The notes beneath the pieces were generated by a model that was given only the letters and a program-made list of their open reading frames with translations, was not told where the DNA came from and did not search any database. Position numbers and translations under genes: made by a program. From positions 3,291,001 to 3,355,000 of the forward strand of contig CM064666.1 of NCBI GenBank assembly GCA_032717465.1: a DNA stretch of 64,000 nucleotides, read 5' to 3'. Shown here piece after piece: positions 20,800 through 30,958 of this stretch; position 1 is the stretch's first letter, and each line of letters opens with the position of its first letter. This stretch comes from Coenobita brevimanus. Lineage: Eukaryota > Arthropoda > Malacostraca > Decapoda > Coenobitidae.

Positions 20800-22590
20800 T
20801 CACTTATGGAGGGAGAGTAAGAAATTGTTTTGGAAGGAGGTAAAGAAAGTAAGGCAGTGTGAAAGGGGAAATGGTAGGGGAGTGAAAGATAGGAATAATA
20901 GATTGTTGGTGGAGAAGGGAGAGAAACTGAGGAGATGGAAGGAGCACTTTGAGGATTTGTTGAATGTAGAGAGTGAGAGCAGTGCGAGTATAAGTGGTTG
21001 GGGAATGGCTGGGAGAAGAAGAGATGAGAGGAGGGAGGAAGAGATCAGTAGGGCGGAAGTAGTGGAAGCGATGGAGAAGATTAAGTTGGGAAAGGCCCCA
21101 GGAATTGATGGAGTGTGTGGTGAAATGCTTAGATATGGGGGTGAGATTGTTGTGGAGTGGATATGGAAGTTGTGTAGATTGGCTTGGGAAGAGGGAACGG
21201 TTCCAGAGGACTGGAAATCAGGTATAATTGTTCCTTTATACAAAGGTAAAGGGGAGAGAGAAGTGTGTGGTAACCATAGGGGTATTTGCCTACTTAGTGT
21301 GACTGGTAAAATATATGGTAGAATACTCATAGATAGGGTTAGGCATATGACAGAGGAGCTAGTTGGAGAACAAGGAGGATTTAGGAAGGGAAAAGGGTGT
21401 GTAGATCAGATATTTGTTCTAAGATGTTTAGTGGAGAAGTATCTAGAGAAGGGAAGGAACGTGTATGCTGCCTTTATGGACTTGGAGAAAGCTTATGACA
21501 ATAGATAGGCAAGGTATGTGGAAAGTATTAAGAATATATGGAGTGGAGGGGAAATTATTGAGTGCTGTGAAGAGTATGTTCGAGGGAGCTAGGGCTGCGG
21601 TGCGAGTGGATGGTGAGCTGAGTGAGTTCTTTGATCTCAATGTGGGACTGAATCAGGGTTGTGTGATGTCTCCATGGCTGTTTAATATATACATGGGCGG
21701 GGTTGTAAAGGAGGTGCAGGGTAGGGCAGTGGATGTGGGGGTGGCTCTAATGAATGAGGGTGAGATTTGGAAGCTTCCGGTGTTGCTGTTTGCTGATGAT
21801 ACAGTACTGTTAAGTGAAGATGAATGGGAGTTGCAAGGTTTGGTGAATGAATTTGGGACAGTGTGTAGGAGGAGGAATCTGAAAGTTAATGTAAACAAAA
21901 GTAAAGTTATGGTGTTTGAGAGGAATGAAGTCACAGAGTGTGCAGTGAGGTTGGGTGGTGAGGATATGGAGAATGTGAGTGCATTCAAGTACTTGGATAG
22001 TGTGTGGTAGGTAGTGCGTGAAAGGGTACAGCAGGGAAGGAAGGTTGTTGGTACACTGAAAGCAGTGATGAGAAATAGGGAGGTGAGTATGGAAGTTAAG
22101 AAGTCACTGCATGATAATACTGTGATCCCTACCTTGACGTATGGAAGCGAGGCATGGACCTTGCAAGAGGGGAACAAGTCAAGAGTGAGAGCAGTGGAAA
22201 TGAGTTACTTGAGAGGAGCATGTGGAGTGACGTGGAGGGACAGGTTGACGAATGAAGAAGTGAAGGAACGCTGTGGGGTGGATGTGGATGTGGTTGAGAA
22301 GATCAGGAGAAATACACTGAGGTGGTTTGGACATGTGAAGAGAATGGAGAATGAAAGACTGACTAAGAGGGTGTATGTAGGTGAGGTGGAGGGAGGGAGA
22401 GGGAGAGGTAGACCGAGGATGAGGTGGAGGGATGGAGTTGAGAGGTATATGAGGGGGGGGGTGAGTTGGGGGGGGTGAGTCGGGGGGAGGGTAGTCAAAT
22501 GGTGGGTGACAGAGTGACTTGGAGGCGTTTTGTCTGCGGCCACCCTTTGCGGGATTAGGGCGTCGGGCTATAGATAGATAGATAGATAGT
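20800..22590 (+). mobile_element. LINE family B, longest copy, RT and C-terminal region
   Basis: A 5'-truncated non-LTR retrotransposon. The first frame (about 20,800-21,508) has the segment before the RT and the RT fingers: GKAPGIDGVCGEML, VPEDWKSGIIVPLYKGKG and GEQGGFRKGKGCVDQIF, up to DLEKAYD, where a one-base shift creates a stop. The second frame (from ~21,495 to 22,010) has GLNQGCVMSPWLFNIYM and an intact catalytic FADD (LLFADDTVLLSE, ~21,785-21,820). After an in-frame TAG at 22,008-22,010 the same frame continues to 22,478 with PTLTYGSEAWTL and LRWFGHVKRMENERL. The 3' UTR ends in GGGCGTCGGGCTATAGATAG and a (TAGA)n tail rather than poly(A). It is disabled by the shift, the stop and 5' truncation. 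Five shorter relatives lie in this window. The clade is not assigned. Confidence 0.9.
22573..22590 (+). repeat. (TAGA)n 3' tail of LINE B
   Basis: A tetranucleotide run directly after the 3' UTR. Comparable TATC/CTAT runs sit at the 3' side of the copies near 54.1 and 55.8 kb, so the short repeat is probably part of the element. Confidence 0.75.
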
Positions 22591-23089
22591 CACTTATTCG
22601 ATGCAAATTCTTGTGTTTCCTCCAAGACAAGGATCTTTCTGGCCAGGACAGGTTTCTCATCAAGTGAAAGGCGAAGAGAGGCAGTGTGTGGAGGTCCAGT
22701 TTTATTGTACCCATGTCAAATATAATCTGGCCAAAGTTCTTCAAACCAGGACTTAAATGGGCATCTCTCTGGGCAGGGTGGCGAATTCTGATCGGCTGAA
22801 TGGCGAAAAGGCGAGTAGTGTTGGTGTCATCGATGGAGTGGCTAAGACAGGCGAGGAGTGGAGATGTGGATGGAGTGGCGAGAAGTGTGACCACACCTGC
22901 GGGAGAAAGTCTGAGGAGATCACACTGCACAGGTACAGAGTTTGTTTTTACTTATAATGTTTTCATCAGTGTCTGCTTCCTCCGCCCGTACTGAAGCCAA
23001 CTGGGGTTTAATATTCATGGAGAAAGTGCTTAAATTATGGGAAATTATCAGAGTAAAAGGAAAGAATCAGTTATATTAGTCCTTGAGAG
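22591..23089. other. Unassigned spacer
   Basis: Unique-looking sequence between LINE B and a G-rich repeat. Two overlapping small frames (22,757-22,994, plus strand) have no recognisable family. CCAGGACAGG and CCAGGACTTA-like words recur but do not form an array. Confidence 0.3.
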
Positions 23090-23370
23090 GGCCCTGGGGT
23101 GGGGTGAGGGGGGGTGAGGGGGGGTGTGGTGAGGGGGGTGGGGGTGTGGTGAGGGGGGTGGGGGGGGTGTGGTGAGGAGGGGTGGGGTGAGGAGGGGTGT
23201 GGTGAGGAGGGGTGGGGTGAGGAGGGGTGGGGTGAGGGGGGTGAGGGGGGGTGGGGTGAGGGGGGGTGAGGGGGGGTGAGGGGGGGTGGGGTGAGGGGGT
23301 GGTAGTGGGGTGAAGGGGGGTGTTGGGTTGAGGGGAGGGAGGATGGGGAAAAGGGGAGGGAGGAGCAAGG
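23090..23370. repeat. G-rich GGGGTGAGG repeat
   Basis: GGGGTGAGGGGGGTG-type units of irregular length, almost without C on the plus strand, with many runs of four to seven G. Confidence 0.9.
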
Positions 23371-23459
23371 GGTTGGGGAGTAGGAAGGAGTCAGCAGCTA
23401 GACGAAAGAGGGAGAAGGGGAATAGTGAAGAGCATATCCATTCCAGTACTCAATAATAA

Positions 23460-23965
23460 ACAGTCCAACCCAACCACTATATCCAATCCAGTCCATCCTA
23501 TCCCCACGATATTCAACCCAACCCAACCCCACGACATCCAACCCAACCCAACCCAACCCCACGATATCCAACCCAACCCAACCCAACCCCACGACATCCA
23601 ACCCAACCCAACCCAACCCCACGATATCCAACCCAACCCAACCCAACCCCACGACATCCAACCAACCCAACTCAAACCAACCCCACGACATCCAACCCAA
23701 CCCAACCCAACCCCACGACATCCAACCCAACCCAACCCCACGACATCCAGTCCAGCCCAAACCCACGACATCCAGTCCAGCCCAAACCCACGACATCCAG
23801 TCCAACCCAACCCCACGACATCCAACCCAACCAAACCCAACCCATCCCCACGATATCCATCCCAACCCTCCACATCATCCAATTCTTCCTTCAGTATCAA
23901 GCCCTTTCAACCAATCTCACCTTATATAACCATCCCAACCCCACAATATTCACACCAACCCCACA
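23460..23965. repeat. 30-bp minisatellite: AACCC pentamers plus CACGACATCC
   Basis: The regular 30-bp unit is CACGACATCC or CACGATATCC followed by four AACCC pentamers. Later copies lose pentamers or change to CAGTCCAGCCC. It lies in opposite base skew to the G-rich blocks on either side. Confidence 0.92.
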
Positions 23966-24084
23966 GCAAATAGTTTTCAGGTATAAAGACAGAGGTAACT
24001 TAGGTATGATAAAAGACTTCCAGATTTTATTAAACAAAAGTAAGGTTTATTTCGAGTTGGCTTCATCAGTAGAGTTGTCAGGGA

Positions 24085-27000
24085 TCAGGAAGGCTCTGGT
24101 GGGTAGGTGGGTGGTAGGTGGGTAGGTGGGTGGTAGGTGGGTAGGTGGGTGGTAGGTGGGTAGGTGGGTGGTAGGTGGGTAGGTGGGTGGCAGGTGGGTA
24201 GGTGGGTGGTAGGTGGGTAGGTGGGTGGTAGTTGGGTAGGTGGGTGGTAGTTGGGTAGGTGGGTGGTAGTTGGGTAGGTGGGTAGGTGGGTAGGTGGGTG
24301 GCAGGTGGGTAGGTGGGTGGCAGGTGGGTAGGTGGGTAGCTGGGTGGCAGGTGGGTAGCTGGGTGGCAGGTGGGTAGCTGGGTGGCAGGTGGGTAGCTGG
24401 GTGGCAGGTGGGTAGCTGGGTGGCAGGTGGTAGCTGGGTGGCAGGTGGGTAGCTGGGTGGCGGGTGGGTGGCAGGTGGGTGGCGGGTGGGTAGCTGAGTG
24501 GCGGGTGGCGGGTGGGTGGCAGGTGGGTGGCAGGTGGCGGGTGGGTGGCAGGTGGCGGGTGGGTGGCAGGTGGGTGGCAGGTGGGTGGCAGGTGTGTGGT
24601 GGGTGGCAGGTGGCAGGTGGGTGGCAGGTGGGTGGCAGGTGGGTGGCAGGTGGGTGGCAGGTGTGTGGTGGGTGGCAGGTGTGTGGTGGGTGGCAGGTGT
24701 GTGGTGGGTGGCAGGTGGGTGGCAGGTGTGTGGTGGGTGGCAGGTGTGTGGTGGGTGGCAGGTGTGTGGTGGGTGGCAGGTGTGTGGTGGGTGGCAGGTG
24801 TGTGGTGGGTGGCAGGTGTGTGGTGGGTGGCAGGTGTGTGGTGGGTGGCAGGTGTGTGGTGGGTGGCAGGTGGGTGGCAGGTGGCAGGTGGCAGGTGGCA
24901 GGTGGGTTGTAAGGGGGTGGTAGGTGGCAGGTGGGTTGTAAGGGGGTGGTAGGTGGCAGGTGGGTGGCAGGTGGGTGGTAGGTGGTAGGTGGGTGGTAGG
25001 TGGCAGGTGGGTGGCAAGTGGTTGGCAAGTGGCAAGTGGTTGGCAAGTGGCAAGTGGTTGGCAGGTGGCAAGTGGTTGGCAGGTGGCAAGTGGTTGGCAG
25101 GTGGCAAGTGGTTGGCAGGTGGCAAGTGGTTGGCGGGTGGCAAGTGGTTGGCGGGTGGCAAGTGGTTGGCGGGTGGCAAGTGGTTGGCGGGTGGCAAGTG
25201 GTTGGCGGGTGGCAAGTGGTTGGCGGGTGGCAAGTAGTTGGCAGGTGGCAAGCAGGAGGGGGATAGCAGGGGGGTGGCAGAAAGGTGGCAGGTGGCAGGA
25301 AGGTGGCAGGTGGCAGGAAGGTGGCAGGTGGCAGGAAGGTGGCAGGTGGCAAGTGGACGACAAGTGGATGACAGGTGGCAGGTAGGTGGCAGGTAGGTGG
25401 TAGGTGGCAGGTGGGTGGCAGGTGGCAGGTGGGTGGTAGTTGGCAGGTGGGTGGTAGTTGGTAGGTGGGTGGTAGTTGGCATGTGGCAGATGGTAAGTTA
25501 CATGTGGGTGCTTGGGTGGTGGCAGGTGGGTGGTGGCAGGTGGGTGGTGGCAGGTGGGTGGCAGGTGGGTGGCAGGTGGGTGGCAGGTGGGTGGCAGGTG
25601 GCAGGTGGGTGGCAGGTGGGTGGTAGGTGGCAGGTGGGTGGCAGGTGGGTGGTAGGTGGGTGGTAGGTGGCAGGTGGGTGGCAGGTGGGTGGTAGGTGGC
25701 AGGTGGGTGGCAGGTGGGTGGCAGGTGGGTGGTGGGTGGCAGGTGGGTGGTAGGTGGGTGGTAGGTGGGTGGTAGGTGGCAGGTGGGTGGTAGGTAGTGG
25801 GTGGTAGGTGGCAGGTGGGTGGTAGGTAGTGGGTGGTAGTGGGTGGTAGGTAGTGGGTGGTAGGTAGTGGGTGGTAGGTAGTGGGTGGTAGGTAGTGGGT
25901 GGTAGGTAGTGGGTGGTAGGTAGTGGGTGGTAGGTGGTGGGTGGCAGGTAGTGGGTGGCAGGTAGTGGGTGGCAGGCAGTGGGTGGTGAGTGGCAGGCAG
26001 TGGGTGGTGAGTGGCAGGCAGTGGGTGGTGAGTGGCAGGTGGCAGGTAGTGGGTGGTGAGTGGCAGGTGGCAGGTAGTGGGTGGTGAGTGGCAGGTGGCA
26101 GGTAGTGGGTGGTGAGTGGCAGGTGGCAGGTAGTGGGTGGTGAGTGGCAGGTAGTGGGTGGTGAGTGGCAGGTTGTGGGTGGTGAGTGGCAGGTGGCAGG
26201 TAGTGGGTGGTGAGTGGCAGGTGGCAGGTAGTGGGTGGTGAGTGGCAGGTGGCAGGTAGTGGGTGGTGAGTGGCAGGTGGCAGGTAGTGGGTGGTGAGTG
26301 GCAGGTGGCAGGTAGTGGGTGGTGAGTGGCAGGTGGCAGGTAGTGGGTGGTGAGTGGCAGGTGGCAGGTAGTGGGTGGTGAGTGGCAGGTGGCAGGTAGT
26401 GGGTGGTGAGTGGCAGGTGGCAGGTAGTGGGTGGTGAGTGGCAGGTGGCAGGTAGTGAGTGGCAGGTGGCAGGTAGTGGGTGGTGAGTGGCAGGTGGCAG
26501 GTAGTGGGTGGTGAGTGGCAGGTGGCAGGTAGTGGGTGGTGAGTGGCAGGTGGCAGGTAGTGGGTGGTGAGTGGCAGGTGGCAGGTAGTGGGTGGTGAGT
26601 GGCAGGTGGCAGGTAGTGGGTGGTGAGTGGCAGGTGGCAGGTAGTGGGTGGTGGTGGCAGGTGGCAGGTAGTGGGTGGTGGGTGGCAGGTGGCAGGTAGT
26701 GGGTGGCGGGTGGCAGGTGGCAGGTAGTGGGTGGTGAGTGGCAGGTGGCAGGTAGTGGGTGGTGAGTGGCAGGTGGCAGGTAGTGGGTGGTGAGTGGCAG
26801 GTGGCAGGTGGGTGGTGAGTGGCAGGTGGGCTGTAGGTGGTGGTGGCAGGTGGGTGGTGAGTGGCAGGTGGGCTGTAGGTGGTGGTGGCAGGTGGGTGGT
26901 AGGTGGTTGGTGGCAGGTGGGTGGTAGGTGGTTGGTGTGCAGGTGGCAGGTGGGTGGTAGGTGGCAGGTGGGTGGGTGGTGGCAGATGGGTGGGTGGTGG

Positions 27001-28824
27001 CAGATGGGTGGGTGGTGGCAGGTGGGTGGGTGGTGGCAGGTGGGTGGCAGTGGCAGATGGGTGGCAGTGGCAGATGGGTGGCAGGTGGTAGATGGGTGGC
27101 AGGTGGGTAGCAGGTGGCAGGGGAGCGGCAGGTGGCAGGGGAGCGGCAAACGGCAGATAGCTGGTAGGTGGTGGGTGGGTAGTGGGTGGTGGGTGGGTAG
27201 TGGGTGGTGGGTGGGTAGTGGGTGGTGGGTGGGTAGTGGGTGGCAGGTGGGTAGTGGGTGGCAGGTGGGTAGTGGGTGGCAGGTGGGTAGTGGGTGGCAG
27301 GTGGGTAGTGAGTGGCAGGTGGGTTGTGAGTGGCAGGTGGGAAGTAGGTGGTGGATAGGTGGCAGGTAGGTAGGAGGTGGTGGATAGGTGGCAGGTGGGT
27401 AGTAGGTGGTGGATAGGTGGCAGGTGGGTAGTAGGTGGTGGATAGGTGGCAGGTGGGTAGTAGGTGGTGGATAGGTGGCAGGTGGGTAGTAGGTGGTGGA
27501 TAGGTGGCAGGTGGGTAGTAGGTGGTGGATAGGTGGCAGGTGGTGGATAGGTGGCAGGTGGTGGATAGGTGGCAGGTGGTGGATAGGTGGCAGGTGGTGG
27601 ATAGGTGGCAGGTGGTGGATAGGTGGCAGGTGGTGGATAGGTAGCAGGTGGTGGCTGGTGTGTGGCAGATGAGTGGTGTTGGCCGGTTGGTGGGAGGTGT
27701 TGGTCGGTTGGTGGGAGGTGTTGGCCGGTTGGTGGCAGATGGCAGGTTGTGGGTGGCAGGTTGTGGGTGGCAGGTGGTGGGTGGCAGGTGGTGGGTGGCA
27801 GGTGGTGGGTGGCAGGTGGGTGGTAGGTGGTGGGTGGCAGGTGGGTGGTAGGTGGTGGGTGGCAGGTGGTGGGTGGTAGGTGGTGGGTGGTGGGTGGTGG
27901 GTGGTGGGTGGTGGGTGGTAGGTGGTGGGTGGTGGGTGGTGGGCGGTAGGTGGTGGGTGGCAGGTGGGTGGTAGGTGGTGGGTGGCAGGTGGGTGGTAGG
28001 TGGTGGGTGGCAGGTGGGTGGTAGGTGGTGGGTGGCAGGTGGTGGGTGGCAGGTGGGTGGTGGGTGGCAGGTGGGTGGTGGGTGGCAGGTGGGTGGTGGG
28101 TGACAGGTGGTGGGTTGGTGGCATCTGGGTGGCAGGTGCCAGTGGCAGGTGCCAGGTGGCAGTTGGCAGGTGCCAGGTGGCAGTTGGCAGGTGGGTGGTG
28201 GGTAGCAGGTGGGTGATGGGTAGGAGGGGGTAAGAGGTGGTGGGTAAGAGGTGGTGGGTAGGAGGTGGTGGGTAGGAGGTGGTGGGTAGGAGGTGGGTAT
28301 ATGGTGGGTAGGAGGTGGGTATATGGTGGGTAGGAGGTGAGTAGGTGGTGGGTAGGTGAGTAGGTGGTGGGTAGGTGAGTAGGTGGTGGGTAGGTGAGTA
28401 GGTGGTGGGTAGGAGGTGAGTAGGTGGTGGGTAGGAGGTGAGTAGGTGGTGGGTAGGAGGTGAGTAGGTGGTGGGTAGGAGGTGAGTAGGTGGTGGGTAG
28501 GAGGTGAGTAGGAGGTGAGTAGGAGGTGGGTAGGAGGTGAGTAGGAGGTGAGTAGGAGGTGAGTAGGAGGTGGGTAGGAGGTGAGTAGGAGGTGAGTAGG
28601 TGGTGGGTAGGAGGTGAGTAGGTGGTGGGTAGGAGGTGAGTAGGTGGTGGGTAGGAGGTGAGTAGGTGGTGGGTAGGTGGTGGCTGGTGAGTGGCAGGTG
28701 GTGGCTGATGAGTGGCAGGTGGTGGCTGATGAGTGGCAGGTGGTGGCTGATGAGTGGCAGGTGGTGGCTGATGAGTGGCAGGTGGTGGCTGGTGAGTGGC
28801 AGATGGGTGGGAGGTGGTGGGTGC
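24085..28824. repeat. GGTGG-rich mosaic minisatellite, left block (4.7 kb)
   Basis: Almost continuous G/T-rich repeats built on GGTGGCAGGTGG, organised as successive homogeneous sub-blocks. Examples are a 19-bp GTGGGTAGCTGGGTGGCAG block (~24,330-24,440), an 18-bp CAGGTGTGTGGTGGGTGG block (~24,590-24,870), an 18-bp GCAAGTGGTTGGCGGGTG block (~25,010-25,240), a 14-bp block (~25,800-25,930), a 28-bp block with GTGGGTGGTGAGTGGCAG (~25,980-26,790), a 29-bp block with GTGGTGGATAGGTGGCAG (~27,360-27,540) and a 21-bp block with GTGGTGGCTGATGAGTGG (~28,680-28,800). The minus strand almost lacks stop codons in all three frames, hence spurious frames of over 1,100 codons. Confidence 0.97.
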
Positions 28825-30958
28825 TTTTTTTTTTTTATGCAAGGAAGAAGGAACGCAGCGAGCCCGCAATTATTGTTCCTTCAAAGAGAAAAACAAAATA
28901 CAAGAGAGAGCCAAATTCAAGATCCGATCATTTCGAGATGACTGGACACACTGCGTTTGAAAGACTGGAGATCATAGGAAGTAGGAAATACAGACAGAGG
29001 GAGACAGTTCCAGAGTTGACCTGTTGCATAAATGAAAGACTGGGAGTAATGGTTAACTCTTGCATTAGAGAGTTGGACAGAAAAGGGATGAGAGTTTGCT
29101 GCTAGACGGGTGCTACGCGCCAGTAATAGAGGAGGAGGGATGCATGCAGACAGTTCAGAGAAGCAGTGACCATTCAAGCAGCGATAGAAAAGAGATAAAG
29201 AAGCAACAGTTCGACGAAGAGACAGAGGTTGAAGGGAGTCAGTAAGAGGAGGAGAGTTAATGAGACGAAAAGCCTTTGACTCCACCCTATTGAGAAGAGC
29301 TGTATATGGGGAGCCTCCCCACACATGAGAGTTGTACTCCACACAGGGGTGGATAAAACCCCTGTATAGAGTCAACAATTGTGTAGGGGTAAAGAAGGTA
29401 TGGAGTCGGCTTAGCACACCTAATCTCTTGGAAGCAGATTTTACAAGAGATGTAATACAATCTTTCCAAGGTAAGTCCCGAGTAAATGAAACCCCAAGCA
29501 TGTTCAAGGATGATGCAGGATTAAGCTGAATATTATTAAACATTAGTGGGTATACCTGCGGAATATTTTGTCGGGTTGATAGGTGTAAAAACAGAGTTTT
29601 TGATGCATTAAAAAAAACAAGATTATTTTTACCCCAGTCAGAGATATGAGCCAAGTCAGACATTAGGTGTGCCATAGCCTCGTCCCTTATTTGTTGAAGT
29701 AACAGCTGAGATGGACGTTGCGGGAACCAAATGGATAGGTGAAAGGTGGAGTCATCAGCATATGAGTGGATAGGGTTAGATGTACAGCTTAGAAGGTCAT
29801 TGATGAATAAAAGGAAGAGAGTTGGTGATAGGACAGAGCCCTGAGGAACACCACTGTTGATAGATCTAGGAGAAGAACGATGGCCATCTACAACAGCGGC
29901 TATAGAACGACCAGAAAGGAAGTTAGAGATGAAGGCACAGATAGAAGGATAGAAATCGTAAGAGGGCAGTTTGAAAATTAAAGATTTATGCCAGACTCGA
30001 TCAAAAGCCTTTGAGATGTCAAGTGCAATGGCAAAGCTTTCGCCAAAGTCCCGAAAGAAGGATGACCAGGAGTCTGAAAGGTAGGTGAGAAGATCGCCAG
30101 TGGAGCGTCCCTAACGGAACCCATACTGACGATTAGAAAGAAGGTTGTGATAGGAAAGAAGCTTTAAAATTTTTCTAGTAAGAACTGACTCGAAAACTTT
30201 TGAGATACAGGATGTTAAAGCAATTGGACGATAGTTAGAGGATTGGGAATGGTCACCCTTCTTTGGGACTGGCTGAATGAGAGCAAACTTCCAGCAAGAA
30301 GGAAAGGTTTAAGTTGATAGACAAAGGCGAAAGAGTTTGCCTAGGCAGGGTGTAAGCACAGAAGCACAGTTCTTGAGAACAACAGGAGGGACTCCATCAG
30401 GCCCATATGCTTTGTTAGTATTGAGGCCAGTGATGGCATAAAATACATCAGATGAAGAAATTTTAATATCAGCCATGAGGAAGTCAGAGGGAGGAAGCGA
30501 TGGAGGAACTGCTCCGGAATCGGCTAAGGTGGAATTGGAGAAAGTCTGAGCGAAGAGATCTGCTTTATCAGTAGAAGAAATAGCTACAGAGTCATCAGAG
30601 TAGAAAAGAGGAGGGATGGATGATGACGTAATGTTGTTAGAAAGGTTTTTGGCAAGGTGAGGAAGGAGCGGGAAGAATTCGAGTTGGAGAGTTGAGAGCA
30701 TTTAGTACGGATGAAATTATTTTCAGTAGAGCGAAGAACAGACTTAACACGATTCCGGGCAGAAACGTATAAAAGATGTGATTCAGGGGTGGGTTGGCTT
30801 TGGTACCTTTTATAGGCCCTCTCCTTGTTGCGGACAGAATTAGAACAAGCGTGATTAAACCAAGGCTTTCTTGCATTAGTCAGAGGATATGGGAAAGGAA
30901 TGTATGCTTCCATGCCCGAGAGAATAACCTTCGTAATGCGGAAGGCACACCCAGATGG
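28825..30958 (-). mobile_element. LINE family C (CR1/Jockey-like), 5'-truncated, inserted in the minisatellite
   Basis: Minus-strand element with a poly(A) tail (T-run 28,825-28,836) abutting the repeat array. From its 5' end it encodes a pre-RT linker (30,913-30,584; ARKPWFNHAC), a segment with TGLNTNKAYGPDGVPP (30,701-30,309), and an RT with PKKG, NYRPIAL, ALDISKAFDRVWH, GVPQGSVLSPTLFLLFINDL and an intact IHSYADDSTFH box near 29,760. A C-terminal region (29,675-28,917) follows, with LYRGFIHPCVEYNSHVWGG and RRTVASLSLFYRC. It is disabled by in-frame stops near 30,109 and 30,311 and a frame change near 30,650. Its 5' end stops at repeat sequence near 30,958. It belongs to the same broad group as the copy split by the LTR element, with clear divergence. 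Confidence 0.9.

Noticed and set aside
22205..22543. Minus-strand frames opposite the LINE B C-terminal region
   Set aside because: Shadows of the plus-strand retrotransposon coding sequence. The same applies to 21,330-20,800 and 22,177-21,653.
24078..28124. A 1,348-codon minus-strand open frame and an overlapping 1,123-codon one
   Set aside because: Same reason: a repeat without stops in several frames, with no domain, start context or unique sequence.
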